A stretch of 64,000 bases of DNA, taken from positions 18,031,407-18,095,406 of the forward strand of contig NC_034011.1 of the NCBI RefSeq assembly GCF_000346465.2. The letters are read 5' to 3'. Numbering within the stretch: position 1 is the first letter of the stretch; the number at the start of each line of letters is the position of its first letter. Below the pieces are notes generated by a model, which was given only the letters and a program-made list of their open reading frames with translations, was not told where the DNA came from and searched no databases. This document shows positions 22,324 to 34,930 of this stretch, piece by piece. This DNA is from Prunus persica (Eukaryota; Streptophyta; Magnoliopsida; Rosales; Rosaceae). The position numbers were made by a program, and so were the translations under genes.

Positions 22324-24213
22324 GGAAAGTGCGGGCATGGCCAATCCAAAATGATTATGAGAAGGAATAGAAGAAGAGGATTGCGCGGTTTAAGGCGTGA
22401 AATGGGCAACTGCGCACCAAAAAGTCCATGTGGGCTTTTCATGTGAGCGTTGAAGGCGCCGTGTCTATTGTTTGGTTTATTTTTGGATTTTGCTTTTTTG
22501 TGTCAAATCCAGATCTTCATTTTCTTCTTTTTTTTTTTTGTCTTTCCAAATCTACAGAAATAGTCACTCCAGATTTCCTGCATAATAATACCCCGTGAGT
22601 CTTATCAAGCAATGCATCTCTTCTATAAAGAATGTGTTTTCGTTTCTGATTATAATGCACTCTGATTATCGATCGTATTAGTTTTTAATATATAGTTCTT
22701 TTAAACTAACCAAGTGTTTTTTTTTTTTTTTTTTTGGTTACAAAATGTAAAATTGTTTGCGTCTGCCGGGAGTCGGACCCACAAGTTTTTTTGTTTCGAA
22801 TCAAAGAAATATATAGACACTCAAGAAATGAATATAAAAATGAAAACTAGGTTATGTATCTCCATTATATATAATCCCACTTGGATATTTTGTTCTTACT
22901 TTTGTTAGACGTGTAGATGAGATCTGGTTAATCTCATGTGAGGTGGTCCTTTTGCATGTTGCATGTGAGAGAACATGCGTAAATGGTTTTTGATTAGTTG
23001 CTCTGATCTAATGCAAGTCAAGCCACCGACTAAAATAGTGACCTGAATTGGTATATTTTGTTATTTTAGTGCCAGGAGGTCCTCTGTGAGACGTCACCCA
23101 ACATGGCAACGTTCGTAAGCATAATTATGAGTGGATTATTAAGCAAATGTTAATTACAACTTGTATTTAAGCGGTGATATGAAAGAAGAATCAATCAAGT
23201 ATATTAAAGATATCAAGATCAAGGACAAAGGGGAAATCAAGATAATCAATACTGAATAAAGGCATAACTGCATATATGGGTTTTGTCAAGTTAGTTAAAG
23301 CGGATATATTTACCACTCTGCACCAAGTTCGAATTTCCCTTGCTGTAGTTTAAATTAATTTAAAATATAATATCATTTGTATAAAACAAAATATTCGAGG
23401 TATGGTTTTTTTTTTTTTTTTTTGGTTAATCAATGGTCCACTATAGTTTAAACATAGTTTAATGACATGTTGTAGGGTTCCTTTTCAGCTGCTAATCTGT
23501 AATTAGTATTTGAACCCTAATTTTGTATTGATACTAGTATTTAAACATACGTTATTCTGGTTTCTAACTTCAACTGTTAACGTGAAAGGAACCGCTTAAA
23601 TTCAGCCAAAACTAAGCACCAATAATATGAAAAGAACAAAACTTATTTCATGCGACCCTAATATACCAAATTCATACCAGCACGTTATATGTGATCCTGC
23701 CAAACCAAAATTATCAATCAGGGCAGACAAGGAATCGTAACTTTAGGAACTCGAGAGAAGATTGTCACCCAGAAAGTGATTTGGTGAGGGTCAAAAGTTA
23801 AAATACAATGATTAAAAAAATTAATAATAAAAAGACGCACTTATTCCATCATTCATTTCCACCTTGTGACCATTTTCCATGTCCACATTTTAACAGACTT
23901 ATTAGACTATGCGAAAATATAAGAAGAAAACCCGAAAACACAAGCCACTATAACTTAGTCCCTTGCAAAGGAAAACAACTCACTCAACACATTGACACTG
24001 AAAACTAGACAAGCCAAACACCCTGTGAAATAGCAACCCAGACATGGGCTCCGCGGCTGCTTATACCTTAACTTTCACTTGAGACCTGTTACAAGTTGGT
24101 CAAACGCTGAACTGAATCCTCTGCCTATACTGTTATGGGCCACCCTTTTTTAGCTGACCTATGCCAGACATAATTTAAACGGTATGCCGTAAAATACTGG
24201 TGAGTAACTCCAT
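22324..24213. other. Intergenic: GASA promoter and TMEM214-like 3' flank
   Basis: Holds the upstream region of the GASA gene and the downstream region of the TMEM214-like gene. Poly-T runs at about 22718-22735 and 23407-23423 followed by GGTTA are reminiscent of retro-inserted tails. No further gene was found. Confidence 0.45.
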
Positions 24214-27200
24214 TTACAGAGTTAGGGGAAAGTTGAACATGGCTGCAAGTTTCTTGAGGTCCTCAGGTTGTATGTTTTGTGACACGATGGCAGCGCCCAC
24301 AGCCAGGGCAACAGACACAAGCACCATGCTCTTCATGCATCCATGCCCTTGAGACAATTGTCCCAAAATCAGCTTGCAATATTTGTCTGCATCCTTCAAA
24401 AGTGAATGGTGGGCAAAATCATCTCCCACTGCCAATGCTTTATCATTCTACACCCAAAATGGAAACCAAGTTCATAATAGTAGAGTTGATAGTTAAATTA
24501 GTCATGCAAGGCTAGATTAATAAATGAAAAATGAAATCACAATACCAAATTAATCACTTCAATATCTGGATATGATTACCTTTTCCCTGAAACTCTTTAA
24601 GGTTTCCCTCAAGGGGTCAAGAGAAGTATGTTTACTGGCATGCTTCTTCCACTCGTCAGATAGCTTTTTCAGGACAACAACACTTGCATCAAGATTCTCC
24701 AGATAAAGCATGTCCTGTTCCAAATATTCACAGTGAAGCGACAAGTTGATGAAAAAAAATTGTTTGTACAAAGCCTTTAATGAACATATGCAAAAGTAAA
24801 AGAACAATAATCCAAATGCTTACCCATTGCCTGTAACATTCAGGGTTTTGTGTCAAACACCAAATAAAAATATCACTTGCTTCCTTAGACAGATCAGGGA
24901 TGCCTGCAAAATGCTCCATGCATCAAGCTCCAATACATAATAGGCCAAAATTCATACTATTTTTACTTCCAAACACAATTTGAAAGGGTTGTAATGGAAA
25001 ATCAGTTTCTTTGTGCTTGGCTTTACCTTCTTTAACAGCTTTAACTGAATATTTCAATATCTGCTGTGTGACCTGCCTCATTGTTTTGCTACCCGGGGAA
25101 CCAGCAAGGGAAATCTCTTTCAAGGTTGGATAAACAGCTTCAAACCTCTCAGTTGCCTTAGCAAAGCCAAAATGTTTCAGATATTAATCTTTGGTTAAGG
25201 GGAGTAAGAGGGGTGGGGGTTATGCTTGATTAGCATGTTTAAATGGAAAATTTTGCAATTCTGCAAATGCTCCTAAAAGAGGCACACCTTAACTCGGGTA
25301 GAAGGTGCAGGAAAAGAAGCTCTCATCAACAGATCAAGGGCTGATGGTGGCACTATGTGCTCCCCCTTTCTGACAGCACCATTTAATAGAATAGGACGAG
25401 CTTTCGGAGAAGACAAAATTCTGAGATAATTCACCCGGAAAAAAAAAAGGAATTACTACCAGAAGAAAAACAATAGAATATAGTTCTCTCTCTGTGACAA
25501 GGAAGCCAGACGTGTACATACGTAAGATCAAGGAATAGAGCTTATGTTAATCTAAATGGTGTCCAACCTTTCCACCGATTGCAAAATCAAGTCTCTAGAC
25601 AGCGGATTACTACTTGACTTGCTACTCAATATAGGCAAGAGAAAATGAACCCACGCGTACAAGCCCACAACCAGATCTCCTTGAGAAGCCTGTATAAACA
25701 TAGTTTTCCCTAGTTAAAATTCATATTTTAGAAAAGAACAAACCACTGTTTTAGGAACATTAGGTAAAAATAATTACCTGTGCAATCAACCACACTGTGA
25801 TTGGAAGCTTATCTTGGCCTTGATATTTTGGACTTTCCTTCATCACTGGAAGTAAGTTAATCAATACATCAGGTTTTCGCCGCAACACCATTGCTAAAAC
25901 CACGAATATGGCAACCTGCATTTCCAAGGTTACATCTAATTACTCACTCTGTTTGAGGATACATAATCTAAACTGTGAGAATTTTGACCAATGCAATATA
26001 AGGAAAAAAAAACGAAGCTTATGGAAAGGTGTGGAGCTTTAAAAACTATTTACTGTTGCATACATAATTCAGTAGGCAGTCGTTACGAACTGAAATCCCA
26101 TTGGTGCTATTTTAAAAAACTCGTCTTCCTAGGACTATTTCTAATATTAGATATCAAATTTTCCACATTGAAAGTTGAGTCAGCCTTCAAAACAAGATTG
26201 AGGAAAGATAGAACTATACCAAATGTATACAATGTTCCATCTTCAATTTCAACTAAATTTTGCTAGCCTTTCAGTAAGAAAACAAGAACATGATGAATTA
26301 TTAAGGGCGCTGGGCGCAGGAAGATAAAGTGGGAGGAAATGTAGTCACATACAAAGGTCAGGAAGCCCTATCAAACAAACCTCAGAGGATCATAAAACAC
26401 TATCATGATAACGTTGATGGATGCTCCAAATCAAAGCATTGACAAAACTAAGCAAACATACAGCCAACCATGGCATCAGATGATATATGCAACAAAGTTG
26501 GATGAGCCATAGAAATGGGATTATATGATAACTAAAGAAGGTTCATCAATACTTGTAGCCCATAGAAGCCTCCTCTGGGATGCAGCCACTGAACAAGGAA
26601 CTTACTTGAAAAGAAAACAAAGAACAGTAGTAATTACACAGAATAATAGCAAATTCAAATAAAATCAATTCTAGAAACAAGGGATTAAAGAAATTGAATC
26701 ATGCCAGCACACATGGCACTAACAATACCACACTATGTTTTGCTATATATACAATTACGCAAAATTCTACAAAATATTCACTTGACATGATATTCTGGTA
26801 AAGTCCTACGAGGGGTGGTGTGGTATATATATCTCAAAAATATGGATTGAAAACTTCAGAGAAAATCATCTCCTATAGTTTTCAAAAAGAAAGATGGCCA
26901 AGGTCATTTTTCTTTAATATCGTATGTCTTTCCTAAGATGTGCCAACTAGTGTCCATCTATGCTAAAATCAATGGCTCAAACTGTTTATAGTAGTAATTA
27001 GTTTATCCACCTTATACAATTTGCCAGAGACCACCAAGGCATAGAAAACAAGCACAAAAAGTTTTAACACCACCTGAGACTTTAATGGGAATTTGATACA
27101 TGCTACAATCCAAAGTTACCTGAGACTTTGAAGGTGCTTGCTGGGCCACCTTTTTGGATCCCCTGGCTGCTCCTTGATGATTTGTAAGGTCAGCAAGAAT

Positions 27201-28570
27201 GCTGTCCAATGACCACAGCACGAAGGATCCAAGTGCTTCAGTAGAGCAGTGGCCGATCCAGTCAACTGATGTCTTATAAACATTTTCAGATATATGAGAA
27301 AGAGGGATCTGCTTAGGCAAATAATATAGTCATTAGAAATTAGGACCCTGTTAAACATATTTATAAATTCCACCAACCAGAAATAAACAAAACAAAAAGG
27401 AAGATATAAATCACTGATTATCAGCCATTAAAGGTGAAGTCATATGCCTACAGACCCAATGGTGTAACCATATCCATCATGAGACATGACGTGCATCTAA
27501 TCTCAAACATAGCTTCCATAATATCCATATGAGAAAAAAAGGGGGGTTTAGAAATCAGAACAGAGTATGAACCAGATCATGTGAAGCTACCCTCACATTG
27601 TATCCAAAACCCACATGCATGTAAAATTCAATACACAGAATAAGCAGATAAACACCAGGATACGATAAAAAGACCCTTCTTTTCTTCAATATCTCCAAAG
27701 TTTGATGCTTTATTAAAGCCATTTATTCTTTTTCTTTTTTTCAGACAAAAATTCAAAATCGAATCTATAAACCAAACACAGGCAAAACTCACATCAACCA
27801 ACTTTGCCACAGTGGATTCCTTGAACGTCTTCAACCATGGAAATTGAGCCGAACTGACCGACGCAAATGCTCGACCGAAATAATCCGCCAAACGCATAAG
27901 CTGTATGTCTTGTTGCTTTTCATACGAAGCCTATCCAACACCCAAAATAAAATCAGAAACAATATAGAAAAACAAAAAAGAAGCCACATTTCCATTTTCC
28001 ATAACAACATTTTACAAAATTGAATCCCCAATTTACCAAAAGAAAAAACAACAGAAGCAATCAGCATCTCACAGTAATATCAGCGAGAAAAGCGCCGAGA
28101 TGATCTGCGTCGATCTTCGAAGCCGCCTCAGCCACAGTCACCTTCGGCTTCTTCGGCTTCTTAGTCTTCACCTTCTTCACCTCGCCATTTTCCACAGTCC
28201 CAGACACCTCAGCATTGCTATCCTCATCGTCGTCATCGGAATCCCGCTTCGATCCGCCGCCGGCGGAATCTCCTGAAGCGGCGGCCGCCTGAGCCTCCAG
28301 AGCTTTCCGACGGCGCTCCTCGGAATGCAGCTCGATCGGCCGGAACACGTCGGAGGCGGAGGAAGCTCCGATGTGGAGATCACCGTTGGAGTCCGCCGGA
28401 AGTGTCTTGGACAAGGCCTTTCGGTTTCGCTTCTGATATGACACCGTTTGCCAGCCATAAGCATCGCCGTTTTGGGTCCGCTCATTGTTCACCTTCTTAC
28501 CATATCTTTCTGCCTCCTCCTCCTCTTGCTCTCTGAGAATTGATTCGATTAGTGCTGAATTCTCGTCCAT
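24214..28570 (-). CDS. TMEM214-like ER membrane protein (DUF2359 family)
   Basis: Ten exons: 28570-28073, 27930-27793, 27308-27120, 25915-25778, 25689-25568, 25420-25288, 25156-25027, 24903-24824, 24714-24580 and 24447-24214. All introns are GT-AG and the total of 1797 nt gives 598 residues. The N-terminal ~165 residues are charged and disordered (acidic DSDDDDEDS run, then a KKPKKPK basic patch). The middle is an alpha-helical TMEM214 domain with ADYFGRAFASVSSAQFPWLK, and the hydrophobic VAIFVVLAMVL at about 276-286. A C-terminal membrane segment (MVLVSVALAVGAAIVS) lies at about 562-577. Plant homologues, including Arabidopsis At1g70770/At1g23170, are about 600 residues and of unknown function. 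Animal TMEM214 is an ER protein linked to stress-induced cell death. The start is the first ATG after an (AG)n leader, followed by MDENSALIESILREQEEEEA. Confidence 0.93.
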
Positions 28571-28583
28571 GCTTCAGCAATTG

Positions 28584-28618
<35 letters not shown>

Positions 28619-28625
28619 TCTCTCT
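28584..28625 (-). repeat. (AG)n microsatellite in the 5' leader
   Basis: A 42-bp CT run (AG on the coding strand) with one interruption at 28604, starting 14 bp upstream of the TMEM214-like start codon and so probably transcribed in the 5' UTR. GA/CT runs in leaders and core promoters are common in plants and can influence expression. Confidence 0.9.
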
Positions 28626-28748
28626 GCTGCGAAACTCTTGACAGAGAGAGTTAAGAAGTACTGTCGACTCGTCGAGACCACACGGGGAGGAAAACGAAGT
28701 CGGGTTTTCGAAGGAGAAAGGACAAGAAAGGGACTCGGTGTCAAAGGA

Positions 28749-28811
28749 CACGTGGGTTTTATTTTTATTTATTGTGTTGACGGGTTTGTCCTTATTTCAC
28801 TCGCTATATAA
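28749..28811 (-). promoter_or_regulatory. G-box and TATA-like element of the TMEM214-like gene
   Basis: A palindromic CACGTG (28749-28754, in ACACGTGG context, an ABRE/G-box core) lies about 180 bp upstream of the start codon. TTATATAG (minus strand, 28804-28811) lies about 235 bp upstream. The G-box lies downstream of the TATA-like site, so one of the two may not be functional. Confidence 0.35.
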
Positions 28812-28993
28812 CGTAAATGCCATTATGCGTTTCGGATAAGAGTTGTTTTAGGATTACAGTGGCATCATCAATGATCTTTATCTCCTAAAATTATTGAATG
28901 TCTTAACGCAAAAAATATTATATATATCTCTCTCTAATTAAAGTGCTAATTTGATGCATTTTTAAAGGTGCAATATTCGAAAAGAAAAAAAAA

Positions 28994-29165
28994 ATTTGCT
29001 CATCATTTTAACCTAAGATGTATTATCATCATTCTCATACTTGACATGTGTCTATAAATATAATCATAATTCCACAAATACAAAGTAAAAAATTAACTAT
29101 AATTAGGCACATAAACACGTGTTGAAAAAAATGATAATACACATTGGGTTAAAGTGATGAGTAAA
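28994..29165. mobile_element. Fold-back MITE, about 170 bp
   Basis: The left arm begins TTTGCTCATCATTTTAACC and continues to a TGTATTATCATCATTCTCA region. The right arm read in reverse complement is TTTACTCATCACTTTAACC followed by TGTGTATTATCATTTTTTTC. The inverted similarity covers most of each half, so the copy can fold on itself. It lies about 420 bp upstream of the TMEM214-like start codon. The exact target duplication is unclear in AT-rich flanks. Confidence 0.8.
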
Positions 29166-32003
29166 AATAATTCCCAAAAAAAAATGCAATGCACAAGTTT
29201 CAGCCATCTTACATTAAGCCCAATAGGAGTGTGCAAAATCTAATCCAAGCCAATCAACTGACCAAATCAATTTAATTCAATTTTAATTGGATTGGATGTT
29301 AATTTTAGAGTGTTCAAAACAGATTAAAATCGAATTAATCCAATTGTGTTTTGTACAATAGATTTAGTTTTTAGGTCACTTATTTATCCAATGGCCTTTT
29401 ATCCAACAATTTCTTTATCTAAAATGTTATTTTCCGTTCTTATATTCTAGATGTGTGTTCCAATTGTATTCAATTTGGATTTTTTTGCTTTCGAAATTGT
29501 GGGTTTTTTTTTGTTTGCTATCTTACAATAATGTTTTATATATAAATCTTATATGGACATTAAGTATTTGGACTTGAGGACAACATGAATTTCATTATTT
29601 AGTTTCTTTTCTCTGATATTATTATTTTTTTATTTCCTTCATGCTAATCCAAGGTGGTCCTTCTCACTTTCTAAATTAAAATGGCATTGGCTACCCAACT
29701 ATTAATGTCTTGATAAATAATAAAAAAATATAAAAAATGTATTGTATAATAAGCTTGTGTGGTTAGAAAGATCTACTTTCAAGCCTTTCAACCTTCACGT
29801 TTTCGTTATACAACCGTTATTACATTGCGCACACATCACATGTGTGATTCATTCGGTAATAACTTAATCCAACATTATGTTTGAATCACTAATTTAGAAC
29901 CAACTAGAATTTTTGAATCACTAATTTAAAACCAACTAGAATTACCATGGAACTCAAACTTTACTAGTAGTACCTATGGGATGTTTTTAGGGTTGATAGG
30001 TGTATGGGTTAGATATATTGATTTGACTTTTAGCCCTCATAAACCATAGTGTATAGTTTTTGAAGATTGGGCATTGTTTGACTTTACACCCCAAATCATA
30101 ATGGGTGATTTGAACAAGGTTGGGGTTATTGGTTGACTCATCAATATCCTCAACCAATACCTATTATCATTATTGTTTTGTGATGGTGTGATCAATTTTT
30201 TCAAAACGAGTGGAATAATGGAAAACAATGTGCAACCAATACCTAGTCTTTACCACCACCAAGTTGTAAATAGGTAGCAACTTTACCAACCCTTTAATTT
30301 CATGGCAGCTTTGTAATTGCAGTAAGACCTCAGGGGCAAGAAGGGGAATAAAACCAGATCCCGAATGAACGAACGAGGATATCGTTTTATATATACACAA
30401 AATGTATTTGAGGTGGGGGCCCTCTGCCCAGAGCCAAGAGGGCCAACTTTTTTAGTTGGCAAAGGCCTTTTATTATTATTATTATTATTCAGTTACGCTA
30501 AATCGCCAATCGCTCTCCCATATCCCCAACTTCGTCGTCCTCATCCCATCCTCTTCTTCTTCACGGTGAGCAGAGCATCACAAATTAATACGCGGGCCCC
30601 ACATAAACTTGTGGTGGGTGCCAACTTTTTGTTTAGCTCGATCGGACGGCTAAGAAGTGGTGGTGGGTGCAAACTTGATCACATTATTACGAAAGAACGG
30701 ATCAGAGGGAGCTTTGCATTTGCATGTTATGGAAAAGTTTTGTCTTCTACTTTTGGGCAGGCAGTTACAAACAACTTTACAAAGTTTGGATGGTCTCTTG
30801 TCTTCTGCTTGGGGTGTCTGCTTGGAGCAGGAGCAGAAGCATAAGCTATTTTGGGGACACTTGTTAAATGTGCAGTTTCAAGCTTAGTGCATGTCAAACA
30901 AGTAGCAAAAATAAGAAATAAGAAAAAAAGAAAAGAAAAGAAAAGTAGCAAAGGTTAAAGCACTAGACAAGGAAGGGACCATGCTGGCCCAAGTGAGAAT
31001 CAAACGTGTTATGTATGTCATTTCTATTTCGTTTTCACAATTTTATCCTTATTATACTCTCGTTTTGTGATTGGAATTTATTTATTTATTTATCAAATAG
31101 AAATTTTATTAGATAAATTTCAACGATATAATTAAAGACATCAACAAGACATCTAAAACATCAATCCTAAGAGGGCAACAAACTAACACGCTAAGAGCAA
31201 AACTAATGCGGACAAAAGCCACACTAAATTCTATTAGTCCACATCACCACAACTAGCCATAACCCCAAACAAGGCCTACAAACTCAACATAAACCATAAA
31301 CGAACCCTACCATTATCACATGAAGAAGCACCGTTGCGACCATACCTATCACCAGATCCGCAACAAATATGGGTAAAATATGATTTCCAGCAATTTACCT
31401 GCGTATAAGAGCGAATAAATAAAAGAAAACAACAACTTTGCCAAAGAACAATTGAGTGATTTGCAGGAATCTCCGGTAAAAACGATGTTGAATCAAATTT
31501 AGAGAACATGAGCGGTGTTAGGGAGCGGGTTTTGGGAGTATGATTTGATTGAGAGCATAGACTAAAATGGATGATGGGGAACTTCAATCTAACCATGAGT
31601 CAGAAGAAACCACCACATGACTTTTTATTTAAAAAAAAAATCCCAATAGACTTATTCACTAACCTAAAATGAAAATATGAGAAGAGAGGAGAGGGATGAG
31701 GGGCAGTGACTCTTCTTTCTCCTCCCCCCTCTATGGAATTTTCCTTTATGACTCACAGAGGGGGAGAACGGCGAGGGTTGGATAATCAATTGTGTTTTGT
31801 GTTTGGAATTTGAACGTATCTATATATGTTATGATGGAATAAGTTACCTTATGTAAAACGAGATCTAGTCCAGTAACAAAGGACTTTGATTTGTAGACCA
31901 GTGGTTTCAGATTGAAACCCTCATGGGACTAATTGGTAGCATGTGTGAAAAACTCTATAATCTTGTAATTTAGACTATCACTTGTATTTAAAAATAAATT
32001 AAG
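29166..32003. other. Intergenic, no gene recognised
   Basis: No supported gene. Small structures are nested inverted repeats near 30418-30460 (GGCCCTCT/AGAGGGCC and GCCAAC/GTTGGC) just before an (ATT)n run at 30471-30489. From 31080 to 31260 an ATTTTATTAGATAAATTTC start and adenine-rich sequence resemble the 3' tail of a non-LTR element. The 159-codon frame at 30365-30844 has no domain. Confidence 0.45.
30471..30489. repeat. (ATT)6 microsatellite
   Basis: Short ATT trinucleotide run directly after the hairpin-rich stretch at 30418-30460. Confidence 0.85.
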
Positions 32004-33082
32004 CAAAAAGTCGCTTTTGACTCCTGTAGTTTGTCATTTTTGCCACTTTGGTCCTTGTCGTTTTAATTTTGCCAATTTTATCCTTATAGTTTCAATTTGA
32101 AGCAATTCAAAGTCAATCCTCAATTTTAGTCAAATTCTTTTAACTTCTGTTAGGTGGACGGGCAATTCAATTCACAATTTATTTTAAAAAAAATGCATTC
32201 CTTCTAAAAATACATAATTTAAATTTAAATTTTTAAAAAATAACTATTTTAAATTTAAATTTAAAAAAATTTATTTTAAAATCCTCTCTCCCCTTCTCCT
32301 CACAACTCAACCCAATCCACAACATGAATCCTGACTAAACTCCTCAGCCATCACCAACTCCACCCTCAAACCCAGCAGCTGCCCCCCCCCATCCCAACCT
32401 CTCCCACCCCCATCCTCAGTCGCAGCTGGCGCAGTCCCTTGTCCTCACCTAAACAGACCGAACAAGCAAAATCATAATGGCGGAGTCATGATTTTATGTG
32501 TGGAGGGGCCAATATATTAGGATTTAAAGTTGATTTCTTTCCCAGTGTTAAGCTTGTAAATAAATAAATAACAGATTATCTTTAATTTCCTATTTTCTTA
32601 AATATACTTGTGAAAGAAAGATTTGATTGGCTGTTTCTTTTAATTTTTATTAATTATGTTAGTAGAATCTAGGAGTAAGTTTGCCATATTACTAAAAAAA
32701 GAGTCTTTTAATTGGAGGGAGAAATGTAAATTCCTCTTTTTCTTTATTGTAGAAGGCCACAAATATTAATTTAATATATATATATTGTCCTAAGTTGTAC
32801 AATACAAAGGCAATATATATTACTATTTAGAATTTTGGGAGGGCCAAGGAGCTTGCTGTCCTAAGCACACCTCTGCCCCCAACCCACGCCATGATGTTCA
32901 GCACCTAAACAAACCCAATAAGCAAAATCAAAATAAATAAATAAAATCGATCTGGGTATTTTAATTCAACCAAAATTCTAACTTTTTCAATATGCGTCTT
33001 CTTTCTTTCTTTCTTTTTGGGTTTTTTTTTATATATTCGTTTTCTTCTTGTTCTGGTTTTGGTTCCAGAAAGAAAGAAGGGG

Positions 33083-33088
<6 letters not shown>

Positions 33089-33148
<60 letters not shown>
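33089..33148. repeat. (AG)30 microsatellite
   Basis: Uninterrupted 60-bp AG run inside the older DNA transposon. The overlapping frames on both strands with Arg-Glu or Ser-Leu alternation are artefacts of it. Confidence 0.97.
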
Positions 33149-33153
<5 letters not shown>

Positions 33154-33798
33154 TCTGGAGGGTGGGCTAGGGTCAGGTACGAATCGGTACCCCAGCAATG
33201 TCTTCTCCTATCTTCTTCGGGGAGAGACCCAGAGGACCGATCTTGGGTCGAACGTTGGAGGCATGGCTTCTTCGATGGCGCTCTGGGTTAGGGTTTTGGA
33301 GGGAGTCCATGACCCATGACCCGGTGGACTAAGGGACATGGAAGCTCCATGCCTAGCAGATTGGGGTCTTTCCCAATTTCTCATTCATCAATCTCCCAAA
33401 ACTTAAATCAATTCACCAACCAAAACCTTTAAATCCCAAATTCTCATTGTTTAAGTAGCTAGACTATGACGAGATATTGGCTGGTGACAATGCTCTGGAT
33501 ATGATGGGCAAGGCGGTGGGGAGTACGAGGGGTGAAGCGCGGGTGGGATATTGTTGTTGTTGTCTTTTTATTTTTTTTCAATTTAAAGATTTTTTTATTT
33601 GTCTTTAATATTTAATTTTATAATTAATGAATTTTTTAATAATTTGTGAATCGAATTTCTCCTTCCAAAACTAACAAAAGTTTAAATTTTTTTTGATGGA
33701 AATTGAGAATTATCCTTAATTACTCCAAATTAAAACCGATTGACAAAATTGAAATGATAAAGGCTAAAATAGTAAAAAAGTAGCAAATTATAGGGACT

Positions 33799-34281
33799 TG
33801 TTGTAAAAGTTTGAAGGTGGAGCCCACAGAGGAAGTTTCCTTGCATCTTCCAGGAACTTCCCTTCCCTGTATTTATCAATTCAGGAAGTTTCCTTGCATC
33901 TTCCAGGAACCTTCCCTTCCCTGTATTTTACCAAAACCTTAGCCTATAAATAGGCATATCACTTGCAATGGGAAGAGTGACCAACGGAGAAAAGAAAGAA
34001 AGGGGAGAAGAGAAAAGAGAGGAGAAAAGAAGAAAGGAAAAAGAGAAGAGGAAAGAAGAGGAAAAAGAGGAGGAAAGATAGAAGAGGAAAGAGAGAGAAA
34101 ATTCAGTGAGCCTCACATATTGTAAACTCTAAAGTTGTAGCCCTATTATTTTATATAGTGAAAAAGTTACTGCTGCTGCTCTCCGAGGACGTAGGCATAG
34201 CCGAACCTCGTTAAATGCTGTGTCTCATCTACTTTACGTGCAGCTCAATATTCATACATATTCCAGGTTATTTTTATAACA
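33799..34281 (+). repeat. 5' LTR, 483 bp
   Basis: Differs from the 3' LTR at only two positions, G at 33803 (A at 39547) and G at 34045 (T at 39789). It contains a duplicated 45-46-bp block and a TATA box CCTATAAATAGG at 33943-33954, which should start the genomic RNA near 33975. A purine-rich GAGAAAAGA tract follows the predicted start. Confidence 0.97.
33830..33928 (+). repeat. Tandem duplication in LTR U3
   Basis: AGGAAGTTTCCTTGCATC and the following bases to CTGTATTT occur twice (33830-33874 and 33883-33928), identical except for one extra C, just upstream of the TATA box. The same duplication is present in the 3' LTR, so it predates insertion. Its position suggests an enhancer-like role. 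Confidence 0.9.
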
Positions 34282-34429
34282 CGTTATCAGCACGAGAAGC
34301 TCTCAGGTATAATTTTTGTGCTGCACTATTATCTATACTACTAACCACTAACAAAAATGGACCCTTGGTAATACTAAACATATTATCAGTGGGAGACCGT
34401 TACTAATACTAACATTTTTCTTATTTTAT

Positions 34430-34930
34430 TCGGTGGTGGTTTTAACCCCACATTTATTTACTGTATGGTGTAGGTTTATTACCCATACATGCACCTTTAC
34501 TTTATCGCAAATTTATTTTACCGCATATTTATTTTATTTACTGTATGGTGTAGGTTTATTACCCATACAACAGTATTTATTTAAAAGGGTGGTGCGGGTT
34601 TATCGTCCACGCCTTTGCTTTTATTTAAATGTATGGAGCAGAATTAGTGCCCATACAAGCACAATTTACTTTACCGCACATTTAATTTTATTTAAAGTAT
34701 GGTGCGGGATTAACGTCCATACAGCAAGCAATTTAATTTATGAATTTAATTTACCGCACATTTACATTTATTTAAAAGGGTGGTGCGGGTTTATCGTCCA
34801 CGCCTTTACTTTTATTTAAATGTATGGAGCAGAATTAATGCCCATACAAGCACATTAACTTTATGAATTTAATTTACCGCACATTTACATTTATTTAAAG
34901 TGTGGTGCGGGTTTATCGTCCATACCAGTA
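34430..34930 (+). repeat. Imperfect repeats in the element leader
   Basis: Blocks built from (T/G)GGTG(C/T)(G/A)GG(T/A)TTA, then CCATAC or CCACGCC, then TTTATTTAAA recur at least six times. A longer unit repeats with a 191-bp offset (34583 versus 34774). The array takes the place of a gag start and appears non-coding. Related short words such as GAAGTTCCTT and AAGTCCC continue to about 35560 and again at 37740-37940. Confidence 0.8.

Noticed and set aside
30365..30844. 159-codon plus-strand frame
   Set aside because: Runs through an (ATT)n repeat and hairpin-rich sequence, and shows no domain or codon bias.
33928..34116. 62-codon Ser/Phe/Leu frame in the LTR, repeated at 39672-39860
   Set aside because: It is the complement of the purine-rich LTR tract. 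Its duplication simply reflects the two LTRs.
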